Positions 1-5,676 are shown, numbered from the stretch's first letter. The stretch: DNA of 7,477 bases from Firmicutes bacterium UBA3906 (GCA_002391555.1 DGFG01000045.1:6307-13783), one strand, 5' to 3'. Notes: generated by a model from the letters alone, not told the origin. A program made the numbers and translations.

Positions 1-1187
1 GGTAATAGGCCAGGTACTGTAATATACCACATCCTCTTAAAGCGTCCTGCCCCATCTATGGTTGCAGCCTCATAAAGCTGGCCATCAATACTAGATATAC
101 CTGCTATATAGATGATTGCGGACCAACCAAGACCCTTCCAGGTCCCCCAGGCCCACATCTTGAGCCAAATATTTTCTCCACTCATCAGGTAGTTTACGCC
201 TGAATCTATTACACCCAGGCTAATGAGGATGGAGTTTACAAAGCCCTCTGTGGAAAACAGGGCAAAGGCAACTGAATATACCAGTACCCAGCTTATAAAG
301 TTTGGTATGGTGGTAAAGGTTTGAACAAGCCTTGATACCCTAGAGGCCTTTATCTCTGATAAAAATATTGCAAAGGCCATAGGTAACCAAGAAAATGCCA
401 GGCCTAGACCAGACATGGCCAGGGTGTTTTTAACAACCCTTACTATATCGGCCCTAGTTGCAGAGTTTTTAAAGAGGAAGGTAAACCATTTAAAGGCTAC
501 AAAATTGTCCGCGGAAAGCTCACGGCCTGGCTTGTAGTCAAACAGTGCATACCTCCAGCCCCAAAGAGGCAGATATGCAAACATAAAGCATAGGATTACA
601 AAGGGTAATATCATCAAGAAGAGCTTGTATTTTGCCTTCATCTCATAGCCTTCATCAGCCTCTGCCTTTGGTAGCCTCAAGTATGAAAATAGGGCTGTTA
701 TAAAGCAAAGTCCAAAGGCTATCATAACAATCCACAAGCCATCAGGATAAAGGGGCTTTAGCCTTTCTGCATGCTCAGATGTGCTTATGGCCTGATAGGC
801 TGGGAGTATAATCAGTAACGATAGCATTCCTACTATACAGGCTATTGTAATAATTAGGGTGCCCAGCTTTTTTAGGCGTTTCTCACCTAAGGACATACAC
901 CAGCCAGCACCTGCTACAACCATGGAAACAACAGTTAAAAGAGAGGATAGGTAAACAAGGTTCAAGGTCCCCTCCTCAATCCAGCCCCTTCTTAGTTGCC
1001 TTGAAAACTCCGACAATAGGGATTTTCTAGATAAGGCAGTTGTTAGCATAGCTGAGTTTTTGTTTATAAGCTCACTTATCCTAGTTGGATTTACCTGAGG
1101 AACCATAGCCAGAATTAAAAGTATAACGACAAGTACTCGAAGCAGGATAAGAAGCATTCCAGTGCTTTTTTGTGCTTTAATCTTCAT
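1..1187 (-). CDS. LplB-type carbohydrate ABC transporter permease, partial (3' end beyond window), with extra N-terminal membrane domain
   Basis: This is an inner-membrane permease of a binding-protein-dependent sugar importer. I read it directly from the minus strand: ATG at 1187-1185 preceded by AGGAAG with a suitable gap, then 395 complete codons and two bases before the window edge. From about residue 187 it resembles the LplB/polysaccharide permease family: a membrane segment starting KLFLMILP, then YLPLWGWRYALFDYKPG, and further hydrophobic segments near 252-278 and 297-313. The cytoplasmic EAA loop that docks on the ATPase starts at 373 (EAATIDGAG...ITVPG) and runs to the edge. Residues 1-186 are additional: hydrophobic segments near 11-30, 77-97, 109-131 and 151-172 with positively charged loops facing inside. 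LplB-type permeases are usually about 300 residues and lack this part. The promoter and three LacI-like operators lie upstream. A second permease and a solute-binding protein would be expected beyond position 1. Substrate unknown. Confidence 0.9.
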   Translation of the reverse strand, partial: MKIKAQKSTGMLLILLRVLVVILLILAMVPQVNPTRISELINKNSAMLTTALSRKSLLSEFSRQLRRGWIEEGTLNLVYLSSLLTVVSMVVAGAGWCMSLGEKRLKKLGTLIITIACIVGMLSLLIILPAYQAISTSEHAERLKPLYPDGLWIVMIAFGLCFITALFSYLRLPKAEADEGYEMKAKYKLFLMILPFVILCFMFAYLPLWGWRYALFDYKPGRELSADNFVAFKWFTFLFKNSATRADIVRVVKNTLAMSGLGLAFSWLPMAFAIFLSEIKASRVSRLVQTFTTIPNFISWVLVYSVAFALFSTEGFVNSILISLGVIDSGVNYLMSGENIWLKMWAWGTWKGLGWSAIIYIAGISSIDGQLYEAATIDGAGRFKRMWYITVPGLL

Positions 1188-1234
1188 CTTCACACTTCCT
1201 GTCTATATTTTATGGTCTTTCTTTCTGATTCAAG

Positions 1235-1249
1235 GGCCTAGCCTAGGCC
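1235..1249. repeat. Near-perfect palindrome GGCCTAG-C-CTAGGCC
   Basis: Two 7-bp arms flank a single central base, 48 bp upstream of the permease start codon. The one-base centre makes an RNA hairpin with full arms impossible, so a protein site on DNA is more natural, but its role is unknown. It also overlaps the general richness of this DNA in CTAG. Confidence 0.5.
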
Positions 1250-1315
1250 AATTTATCATCCTGTATCTAACAGGTTCATCCTAGGTCATAGGTAAAAAAA
1301 CCAAAAAACCTATCC

Positions 1316-1329
1316 CTAAAACGTTTTAG
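1316..1329. promoter_or_regulatory. LacI/CcpA-family operator O1 (permease-proximal)
   Basis: CTAAAACGTTTTAG is a perfect 14-bp palindrome with a central CG, the hallmark of LacI-family repressor operators, which typically control sugar transport genes. It lies about 130 bp upstream of the permease ATG, inside the transcribed leader predicted from the promoter at 1641-1668. Two near-copies lie 155 and 295 bp to the right, so looping between sites is possible. The cognate regulator is not in the window. CcpA is an alternative, but these sites are more symmetric and A/T-flanked than a typical cre. Confidence 0.72.
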
Positions 1330-1470
1330 CAGTCTCATATATATTTAACACTTTTTATACAACTGCCTTTATCGCTTTTCATCCTAGCCTAAAATATATT
1401 GTCCAGGTAATAATCCTAGCAAAAAAATCTGCTATCACTAACTGCGCTTTCTACTGTCAGTTTTTATTAC

Positions 1471-1484
1471 CAAAAACGTTTTAG
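1471..1484. promoter_or_regulatory. LacI/CcpA-family operator O2
   Basis: CAAAAACGTTTTAG differs from O1 at one base in the left half-site. It is the middle of three operators; centre-to-centre distances are 155 bp to O1 and 140 bp to O3. A CTGACA -35-like hexamer on the minus strand lies just to its left, but I see no convincing -10 for it. Confidence 0.68.
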
Positions 1485-1610
1485 TTATCCTAGAACTAAG
1501 TTTTCATGTCAGGCTAGAAGGTTAATTGCTGTAACCATATCAAATAAGTTGCTATAATAAAACTGCTAATGGCTTATATTGTCATAGATAGATAAATACT
1601 TATAATTTTC

Positions 1611-1624
1611 CTAAAACGTTTTTG
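1611..1624. promoter_or_regulatory. LacI/CcpA-family operator O3 (promoter-proximal)
   Basis: CTAAAACGTTTTTG differs from O1 at one base. Relative to the leftward promoter at 1641-1668, whose start point should be near 1634, this site covers roughly +10 to +23, a position at which a bound repressor would block early transcription. It is therefore the likely primary operator of the sugar-transporter unit. Confidence 0.72.
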
Positions 1625-1640
1625 TAACATTTACACTATA

Positions 1641-1668
1641 ATTATAACATAGAGATTTTTAGAATCAA
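1641..1668 (-). promoter_or_regulatory. SigA-type promoter with extended -10 for the sugar ABC permease
   Basis: On the minus strand TTGATT (1668-1663) is followed by a 16-bp spacer and TATAAT (1646-1641). TG one base upstream of the -10 gives the extended form TGTTATAAT. Predicted start is near 1634, leaving a leader of about 450 nt. The operator O3 immediately downstream supports the assignment. No other leftward promoter in 1188-1700 matches as well. Confidence 0.7.
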
Positions 1669-1730
1669 GTAGTTTTTTTACTTTACCCATTATTAAAATG
1701 TGGAAGCTTAAAGCAGGCTTAGACCTAACT

Positions 1731-1798
1731 ATGCTAGCTTACTATACTTACTTTCTTAATATACTAGCTTATTATACTATGCTAGCTTACTATGCTTA
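1731..1798. repeat. Cluster of three 20-bp direct repeats (ATGCTAGCTTACTATACTTA type)
   Basis: Copies start at 1731, 1761 and 1779. The first and third differ at one base of 20; the second has four changes, two of them at its 3' end. The offsets of 30 and 18 bp are both multiples of three, so in one plus-strand frame they spell repeated LAYYT peptides. That frame (1698-1928) has no ribosome binding site and ends inside a terminator stem, so I do not call it a gene. Each copy contains the palindrome GCTAGC or a one-base variant. Function unknown: possibly binding sites or the remnant of an iterated element. Confidence 0.6.
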
Positions 1799-1900
1799 TA
1801 GTACAAAAGGCCCTATAGTAGCAAACCAGCTGACCTCTCTTAAACTTCATACTGAGACTGTTACTAATAACTATCAGTTGAATATTAATACTAACAAAAC

Positions 1901-1931
1901 TAAAAAGAGGCTATCTTTTGCGAGATAGCCT
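1901..1931 (-). terminator. Intrinsic terminator of the GNAT gene
   Basis: A perfect 9-bp stem, AGGCTATCT (1908-1916) with AGATAGCCT (1923-1931), encloses a 6-nt loop. Reading leftward it is followed by CTTTTTAGTTTTG. It begins 11 bp after the GNAT stop codon. A shorter T-run on the other side (1938-1944) might let it work weakly in the rightward direction too. Confidence 0.85.
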
Positions 1932-1942
1932 GATTGACCTTT

Positions 1943-2839
1943 TTAGCTTTTTGCCTTTTTAATATAGCTTCTTGTAATACCGCAGTCTACAAATTGATTT
2001 TTTAGATAAAAGCTTTGAGCAGGTCTGTTATCTATAGCTGTATCAGTATGTAGGTACCTATACCCTTTTAACAAAAAGTAGTCGCATATATGATCGAGAA
2101 ACTCAGTCCCTAGGCCCTGACCTCTGCTTTTACTGTCAATTCCTATCCATACTAGATAGACCGTATCCCTTTGCTCTGAGCCTATTAGCCGGTCTATATA
2201 TTTTATCTGAGCATTTCCAAGCTTGTTATTATCCCTATCAAATAGGGTAAAGATTTGCTGGCTATCATCTAGCCTTTCTACTTTTATATAGGTATTAGGA
2301 GGGCTTTCTATTCTCCTCTCCTTCATATCGCATATATAGTAGATGTTTTCATGCTCTAGTTCAAATCCTACATCAAATAGAAGATCACCTATGTATGAAA
2401 AGCTTTCATGTAGCTTGCCATGGCCTCCATTTGAGCTCATACCCATCGCATGGTAAAAGGCATATATATCCTTTAAGCTATTTTCTTTAAAATAGTCAAA
2501 GGCTAGATCTAGTAATGCCCTACCAATATCAGGCCTTTCCCTATCGTAATATAGGTTTCGTACAACCCCTATATCTACACCCTCAGTAATCTTGCCAGCC
2601 TGACTATAATGAAAGTTTGGTAGTCCATATTGTATAAAGCCTTTAAGCTCTGAATCCTCAAAGGCAGCAAAAAGTTTGCTATCCCTAAAAATAGTCATGC
2701 CATCATGGCTATCATCAAAGATAGACCTTTCAAATGCTTGGTAAGTAGCCTTAAAAAAATATGGTATGTCCTTGCCAATAGCCCTCCAATAGTGGAATAT
2801 GGGCTTTAAATTTCCCCTAGTAATCTCAATAATCTGCAA
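1943..2839 (-). CDS. Tandem GNAT-family N-acetyltransferase, 298 aa
   Basis: Probable cytoplasmic acetyl-CoA-dependent N-acetyltransferase; acceptor unknown. The C-terminal half (about 183-298) is a standard GNAT fold: a beta-strand VYLVWIGID, then the acetyl-CoA pyrophosphate-binding motif SRGQGLG (238-244), then the family's late segment with Asn271 and Tyr278 (NRPAQSFYLKNQF). The N-terminal half (1-170) looks like a second, degenerate GNAT module: VRNLYYDRERPDIGRALLD near 93-111 sits where motif A would be but lacks the full Gly pattern, and the segment ends in DVGFELEHENIYY. The start is TTG, chosen because AGGGGG lies 8 bp upstream and no upstream in-frame start has a comparable site. 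Single gene, followed by its own terminator; divergent from the hemerythrin gene. Confidence 0.85.
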   Translation of the reverse strand: MQIIEITRGNLKPIFHYWRAIGKDIPYFFKATYQAFERSIFDDSHDGMTIFRDSKLFAAFEDSELKGFIQYGLPNFHYSQAGKITEGVDIGVVRNLYYDRERPDIGRALLDLAFDYFKENSLKDIYAFYHAMGMSSNGGHGKLHESFSYIGDLLFDVGFELEHENIYYICDMKERRIESPPNTYIKVERLDDSQQIFTLFDRDNNKLGNAQIKYIDRLIGSEQRDTVYLVWIGIDSKSRGQGLGTEFLDHICDYFLLKGYRYLHTDTAIDNRPAQSFYLKNQFVDCGITRSYIKKAKS

Positions 2840-2847
2840 TAAACTAA

Positions 2848-2853
2848 CCCCCT
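2848..2853 (-). promoter_or_regulatory. Ribosome binding site fixing a TTG start
   Basis: AGGGGG on the minus strand lies 8 nt before the TTG initiator of the GNAT gene, supporting this non-ATG start. The first internal in-frame ATG is codon 48 and would cut into the N-terminal module. Confidence 0.7.
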
Positions 2854-3007
2854 GTCCCCTTACTTTAACCCTTTTGCTTTAAAGTTAATATTTCACTCTA
2901 TGCTCAAAATAACCTTTAAATTTATAGGTAAATGATCTTTATAGTGGTTTATAGTATATATTCGTAAATAAACTGTCGCAATATCTGACTTTTTCAGCTT
3001 TAATTGA

Positions 3008-3036
3008 TTGAATAGGCCCATTTTTGCTTATATAAT
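3008..3036 (+). promoter_or_regulatory. SigA-type promoter of the hemerythrin gene
   Basis: TTGAAT (3008-3013), a 17-bp spacer, and TATAAT (3031-3036). The expected start near 3043 gives a leader of about 35 nt. I saw no comparably good promoter on the minus strand for the divergent GNAT gene, although A/T-rich -10-like hexamers exist at 2921-2926 and 2948-2953. Confidence 0.75.
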
Positions 3037-3063
3037 TAGTATAACAATTACTATAGCTAGCTT

Positions 3064-3070
3064 AAGGAGG
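3064..3070 (+). promoter_or_regulatory. Strong ribosome binding site of the hemerythrin gene
   Basis: AAGGAGG, a near-perfect anti-16S match, lies 7 nt before the ATG at 3078. It suggests high translation and fixes the start. Confidence 0.85.
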
Positions 3071-3077
3071 TTTTACA

Positions 3078-3479
3078 ATGTCAGTTAAGTGGACAGAAGA
3101 TTTATCAGTTGGTGTTGACTTAATCGATGACCAGCACAAAATGATGTTTGAAAAGGCAAGTGAACTGTTTGAGGCTGGAAAAGAAAGAAGAGCACAGGAA
3201 TACATAGAGCCCCTGATAGAATTCTTGGATGAGTATACCAAAAAGCATTTTGCTGATGAAGAAGCCTATATGGAAAAGATCAATTATCCTGAGATTGATA
3301 CTCAAAAAAGAATGCATGCCCATTTTATCAATCAACTGGCCAAGTTAAAAAGCGATTTCAAGGAATCCGGAGGCAACATCCTAGTTGTACTTAACGCCAA
3401 CAAAATGATACTTAACTGGCTTGTTGAACACATTAGGCACACAGACAAAAAGATAGGTGAGTATGCTAAAACCTTATAA
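3078..3479 (+). CDS. Bacteriohemerythrin, single domain, 133 aa
   Basis: Small soluble four-helix-bundle protein that in its family binds O2 reversibly at a non-heme di-iron centre; roles include O2 sensing, delivery or scavenging. Visible ligands are His20 (in GVDLIDDQH), His57 and Glu61 (HFADEE), His80 (RMHAHF), His118 and Asp123 (EHIRHTD). Trp5 in the N-terminal VKWTEDLSVGV is also typical. The position four residues before His80, normally a histidine in the H-x3-H pair, is Gln76 here, so one canonical iron ligand appears to be missing. Length matches free-standing bacterial hemerythrins; there is no fused signalling domain. The gene is monocistronic, with its own promoter, strong ribosome binding site and terminator. 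Confidence 0.95.
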   Translation: MSVKWTEDLSVGVDLIDDQHKMMFEKASELFEAGKERRAQEYIEPLIEFLDEYTKKHFADEEAYMEKINYPEIDTQKRMHAHFINQLAKLKSDFKESGGNILVVLNANKMILNWLVEHIRHTDKKIGEYAKTL

Positions 3480-3495
3480 GTATATATAAATACAT

Positions 3496-3526
3496 GGCTG
3501 TCCTTAAAGGCAGCCCTTTTTATTTT
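3496..3526 (+). terminator. Intrinsic terminator of the hemerythrin gene
   Basis: A 7-bp stem with one G-U pair (GGCTGTC with GGCAGCC, 3496-3515) and a 6-nt loop is followed by CTTTTTATTTT. It lies 16 bp after the stop codon. There is no T-run on the opposite side, so it does not obviously serve the convergent nitroreductase gene. Confidence 0.85.
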
Positions 3527-3554
3527 CCAAGTAGTTTTAAGTTATGCCTTTAGC

Positions 3555-3654
3555 AGTATCTAAAAAGTAAATACCCTCAGATCAATATTTCCCCTTTCGT
3601 ATAATGGCGCTTTAGTCTTTTGTCTATTAGTATGGCAGTGGCTTCTTAGATACT
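3555..3654. repeat. Long-range inverted repeat between convergent genes
   Basis: AGTATCTAA (3555-3563) is repeated inverted as TTAGATACT (3646-3654), extendable to 13 bp with one mismatch, with 82 bp between the arms. It sits in the 227-bp gap between the hemerythrin and nitroreductase genes, which otherwise shows only the terminator. It may be a degenerate small mobile element, part of the nitroreductase mRNA 3' end, or chance. I see no target-site duplication. Confidence 0.35.
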
Positions 3655-3706
3655 ATTTCAATCTAGCTTTTAAGGTTTTTCATTTAATAAGTAAGGGTTA
3701 TTGCTA

Positions 3707-4540
3707 CTATTCTCCAACCCAGGTACATATATATTCTAAACCATCTACCATACCTATGTCCTCTTTAGCCCATTTTCCCTTTAGCCCTAGTTCTTTTGCT
3801 GTTAGTTCAAAATGGCACTTTGCTATTCCAATATCGTTTTTCTGCATATCATAAGAAGGAATCCCGTAGCCTTTGGTCCTAGATAAAAGGAAATGAAATT
3901 TGTTGTCGTCCTTAACCAGTCTCCAAGGCTGTCTGTTGGAGGCCGAGGGCCCTAACCTGACCATTTCTAATGGAGTTTTATATGGCCCTGCCTTCTCTTT
4001 GGTTAGGGGCTTTGATGTGTCTGAATCGAAAAATAGGTCACTCCATGCTTTTCTTTTGCCAGAGCCCGCTCCAGCCCTTATAACTGTGTCAACTAGCCTA
4101 GCCTTATCTTTTATATAACCAACTGGTGATACAATAGGGATAAATTCATTTTTATCTAGGGCAAGACTTTCTCTAAAGTTACTCCTACTAAAGGTCCCTC
4201 CCAGCCAGCAGGTCCCAAGATCTAAGCCTGTTACAAAGAGGACTATTTTTTCAAATAGGTAGCCAAACTCCACAGAGTCCTTTTCATCCTTGTCTAAAAT
4301 GCCAACTATATAGGTTTTAGCACCGGCAATCGTGCCATAGGTCCCTAGCCTTTTGGCCTTTCCATCCTCCCTATTATTTGTAGTTAGGGTAAACCTGGCC
4401 CTTATCTTAGCCTGCCTATTTATTTCTTCTATAAATTCTTCTAGCCTTTGAAGCCTTTGTTTATCTATGTCCTTTTTATCAAAGTTTCTTGTGGACCTTC
4501 TTTTCTTTATAATATCAATTACTGATATATCGGTATGCAT
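3707..4540 (-). CDS. Nitroreductase-family protein (TM1586-like), 277 aa
   Basis: Probable FMN-binding nitroreductase-fold protein, presumably a cytoplasmic oxidoreductase; substrate unknown. The two family signatures are present: an N-terminal arginine-rich RRSTRNF (14-20), which in nitroreductases contacts the flavin phosphate, and a second flavin-site element GPSASNRQPWR (197-207) in the C-terminal part. Between them lies the hydrophobic GLDLGTCWLGG (105-115), typical of the helix packing under the flavin. The arrangement, with the SASNRQPW element late in the chain, matches the putative TM nitroreductase group and not NfsB-type enzymes. I chose ATG at 4540 over an in-frame GTG at 4555, because GGAGG lies 7 nt before the ATG and the GTG itself overlaps that site. 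It follows the alpha/beta hydrolase gene by 50 bp on the same strand. No clear terminator follows. Confidence 0.85.
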   Translation of the reverse strand: MHTDISVIDIIKKRRSTRNFDKKDIDKQRLQRLEEFIEEINRQAKIRARFTLTTNNREDGKAKRLGTYGTIAGAKTYIVGILDKDEKDSVEFGYLFEKIVLFVTGLDLGTCWLGGTFSRSNFRESLALDKNEFIPIVSPVGYIKDKARLVDTVIRAGAGSGKRKAWSDLFFDSDTSKPLTKEKAGPYKTPLEMVRLGPSASNRQPWRLVKDDNKFHFLLSRTKGYGIPSYDMQKNDIGIAKCHFELTAKELGLKGKWAKEDIGMVDGLEYICTWVGE

Positions 4541-4590
4541 AATCTGCCCTCCCACCTGTCTAGTCTTAATTTTGACCTTCCTATCTAGAC

Positions 4591-5520
4591 TTAAGTTTGC
4601 CCTATACTATCTAGCCAGTTTAAAATATCTGACATAACCTCATCCCTATTTACTTCATTTACCAGCTCATGCCGGGCTCCTGGATATAGCCTAGAAGATA
4701 CACATCTTAGGCCAAGCTCCTTATAAAAATCTATAAGCCTTTGTACCCCCTTGCCCTCTTCTCCTACAGGGTCCATAGCCCCCGATATAATATATATGGG
4801 TAGGTCCTTTGCTATCCTGCTAGCCTGCTCCCTGTCATAGAGCTGGTCAAGAAATAGGAAAAAGTCTAGGAAAAAGCTAGTCGTAAAGACCCCACCGCAG
4901 TATGGGTCCTTTATGTATTTGTCTACCTCTTTAGTATCTGTGCTTAGCCAGTCAAAGGGAGTACGAACAGGTTTAAAGGAAGCATTATATGCACCAAAGG
5001 ATAAGCGGTTTAGTAGTCTGCTTGGCCTTTTCTCCCCGAGCAAAAAGTTTTGAATCCTGGCTATTATTATCCCTAGCTTTAGGTCAAAGCCCCGCTGGCC
5101 ATTGCTACCTGATAGAATCAAGCCATCTAGGTCCTGACCCCATTTTTGGATATAGGCCTGGGCTAAAAATGATCCCATACTATGGCCAAAGAGTATTAGG
5201 GGTAAGTCTAGATTCTCCCCTCTTATATGTTCGCTTAGGTACTTCATATCTAGGACCATGCCACTGAAGCCATCCCTACCCAAATAGCCTACATTTTTAA
5301 GGTCACCGGCTGTCCTGCCATGCCCCCTGTGGTCATTGGCGTAGACTATATAGCCATGACTGGTCAAAAGGTCTGCAAACCTTTCGTACCTGCCTGCATG
5401 CTCTGCCATACCATGGGCGATTTGCACTATCCCCCTGGCCTCAACCTTTTCAGGCAGCCACTTGTATACAAAAAGAGGCTGACCCTCCTTGTTTTTAATG
5501 GTAAAATGCTCTGCCTTCAA
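4591..5520 (-). CDS. Alpha/beta hydrolase, monoacylglycerol lipase / lysophospholipase type (Hydrolase_4), 309 aa
   Basis: Serine hydrolase probably cleaving mono-acyl lipids or similar esters. It has the order typical of the family: an oxyanion-hole segment IAHGMAEHAGRY (34-45), NDHRGHGRT (62-70), the nucleophile elbow GHSMG with Ser114, a cap region about 135-235, Asp250 in ISGAMDP, and His284 in YPGARHELVNE. Thus the Ser-Asp-His triad is complete. No signal peptide or membrane anchor is visible, so it is likely cytoplasmic. The start is TTG, supported by GGAG 8 nt upstream; the next in-frame ATG (codon 38) would remove the oxyanion segment. It is first in a probable operon with the nitroreductase-like gene. 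Its promoter lies back-to-back with that of trpB2. Family assignment is firm; the lipid substrate is inferred from homologues. Confidence 0.9.
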   Translation of the reverse strand: MKAEHFTIKNKEGQPLFVYKWLPEKVEARGIVQIAHGMAEHAGRYERFADLLTSHGYIVYANDHRGHGRTAGDLKNVGYLGRDGFSGMVLDMKYLSEHIRGENLDLPLILFGHSMGSFLAQAYIQKWGQDLDGLILSGSNGQRGFDLKLGIIIARIQNFLLGEKRPSRLLNRLSFGAYNASFKPVRTPFDWLSTDTKEVDKYIKDPYCGGVFTTSFFLDFFLFLDQLYDREQASRIAKDLPIYIISGAMDPVGEEGKGVQRLIDFYKELGLRCVSSRLYPGARHELVNEVNRDEVMSDILNWLDSIGQT

Positions 5521-5588
5521 GCTACCATCTCCAGTTCTTTTTTTCCTTATCTATAGGCCTATTTAGCAATTAGCTTGCTTTAATTCAA

Positions 5589-5617
5589 ATACTATCTAAC
5601 AAGCCTTTGTTTGTAAA
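5589..5617 (-). promoter_or_regulatory. Probable promoter of the hydrolase-nitroreductase unit
   Basis: On the minus strand TTTACA (5617-5612), a 17-bp spacer and TAGTAT (5594-5589). The -35 matches the SigA consensus at five of six positions, the -10 at four of six. The expected start near 5582 leaves a leader of about 60 nt to the TTG start. Confidence 0.5.
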
Positions 5618-5676
5618 GGAAATTTATGAGCCTAAGCTAGTTATAGATTTACTTTAACAAATTTAAAAAATTGTTG

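Larger units (their letters stand above)
1188..1942. other. Long gene-free region: sugar-transporter promoter, operators, leader and repeats
   Basis: No convincing protein gene lies here. Reading leftward toward the permease, it holds a SigA-type promoter at 1641-1668, three near-identical operators, and a roughly 450-nt leader. The leader carries a near-palindrome at 1235-1249 (GGCCTAG-C-CTAGGCC), a small inverted repeat at 1260-1274 (CCTGT/ACAGG) and another at 1289-1313 (ATAGGT/ACCTAT). The word ATCCTAG occurs four times between 1278 and 1493. A rightward extended -10 (TGCTATAAT, 1550-1558) could start a transcript toward the terminator at 1908-1931. The right-hand part holds the 20-bp repeat cluster. 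I recognise no known riboswitch in the leader. Confidence 0.6.

Noticed and set aside
1731..1798. Possible CRISPR array
   Set aside because: There are only three short copies with 10-bp and overlapping spacing, no uniform spacers and no cas genes.
1698..1928. Plus-strand reading frame of 76 codons with LAYYT repeats
   Set aside because: There is no ribosome binding site before the ATG, the composition follows the underlying DNA repeats, and the stop codon falls inside the terminator stem of the opposing GNAT gene.
3120..3335. Minus-strand frame opposite the hemerythrin gene
   Set aside because: It is antisense to a gene with clear hemerythrin motifs, has no family resemblance and no supporting start signal.
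3600..3605. TATAAT as a rightward promoter in the hemerythrin-nitroreductase gap
   Set aside because: There is no -35 at 16-18 bp and no gene or structured RNA downstream on that strand.
3900..4118. Plus-strand frame within the nitroreductase gene
   Set aside because: It is an antisense shadow of the coding strand that carries the nitroreductase motifs.
4541..4555. GTG at 4555 as the nitroreductase start (five residues longer)
   Set aside because: The GTG overlaps the GGAGG site that is correctly spaced for the ATG at 4540 and has no binding site of its own.
4559..4593. Repeated TCTAG(T/A)CTTAA words between hydrolase and nitroreductase genes
   Set aside because: They are two short imperfect copies, one overlapping the stop codon; explained by general CTAG richness.
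4989..5556. Two plus-strand frames (4989-5267, 5320-5556) opposite the hydrolase gene
   Set aside because: They are shadows of the hydrolase, whose triad and oxyanion motifs are on the other strand; no ribosome binding sites.
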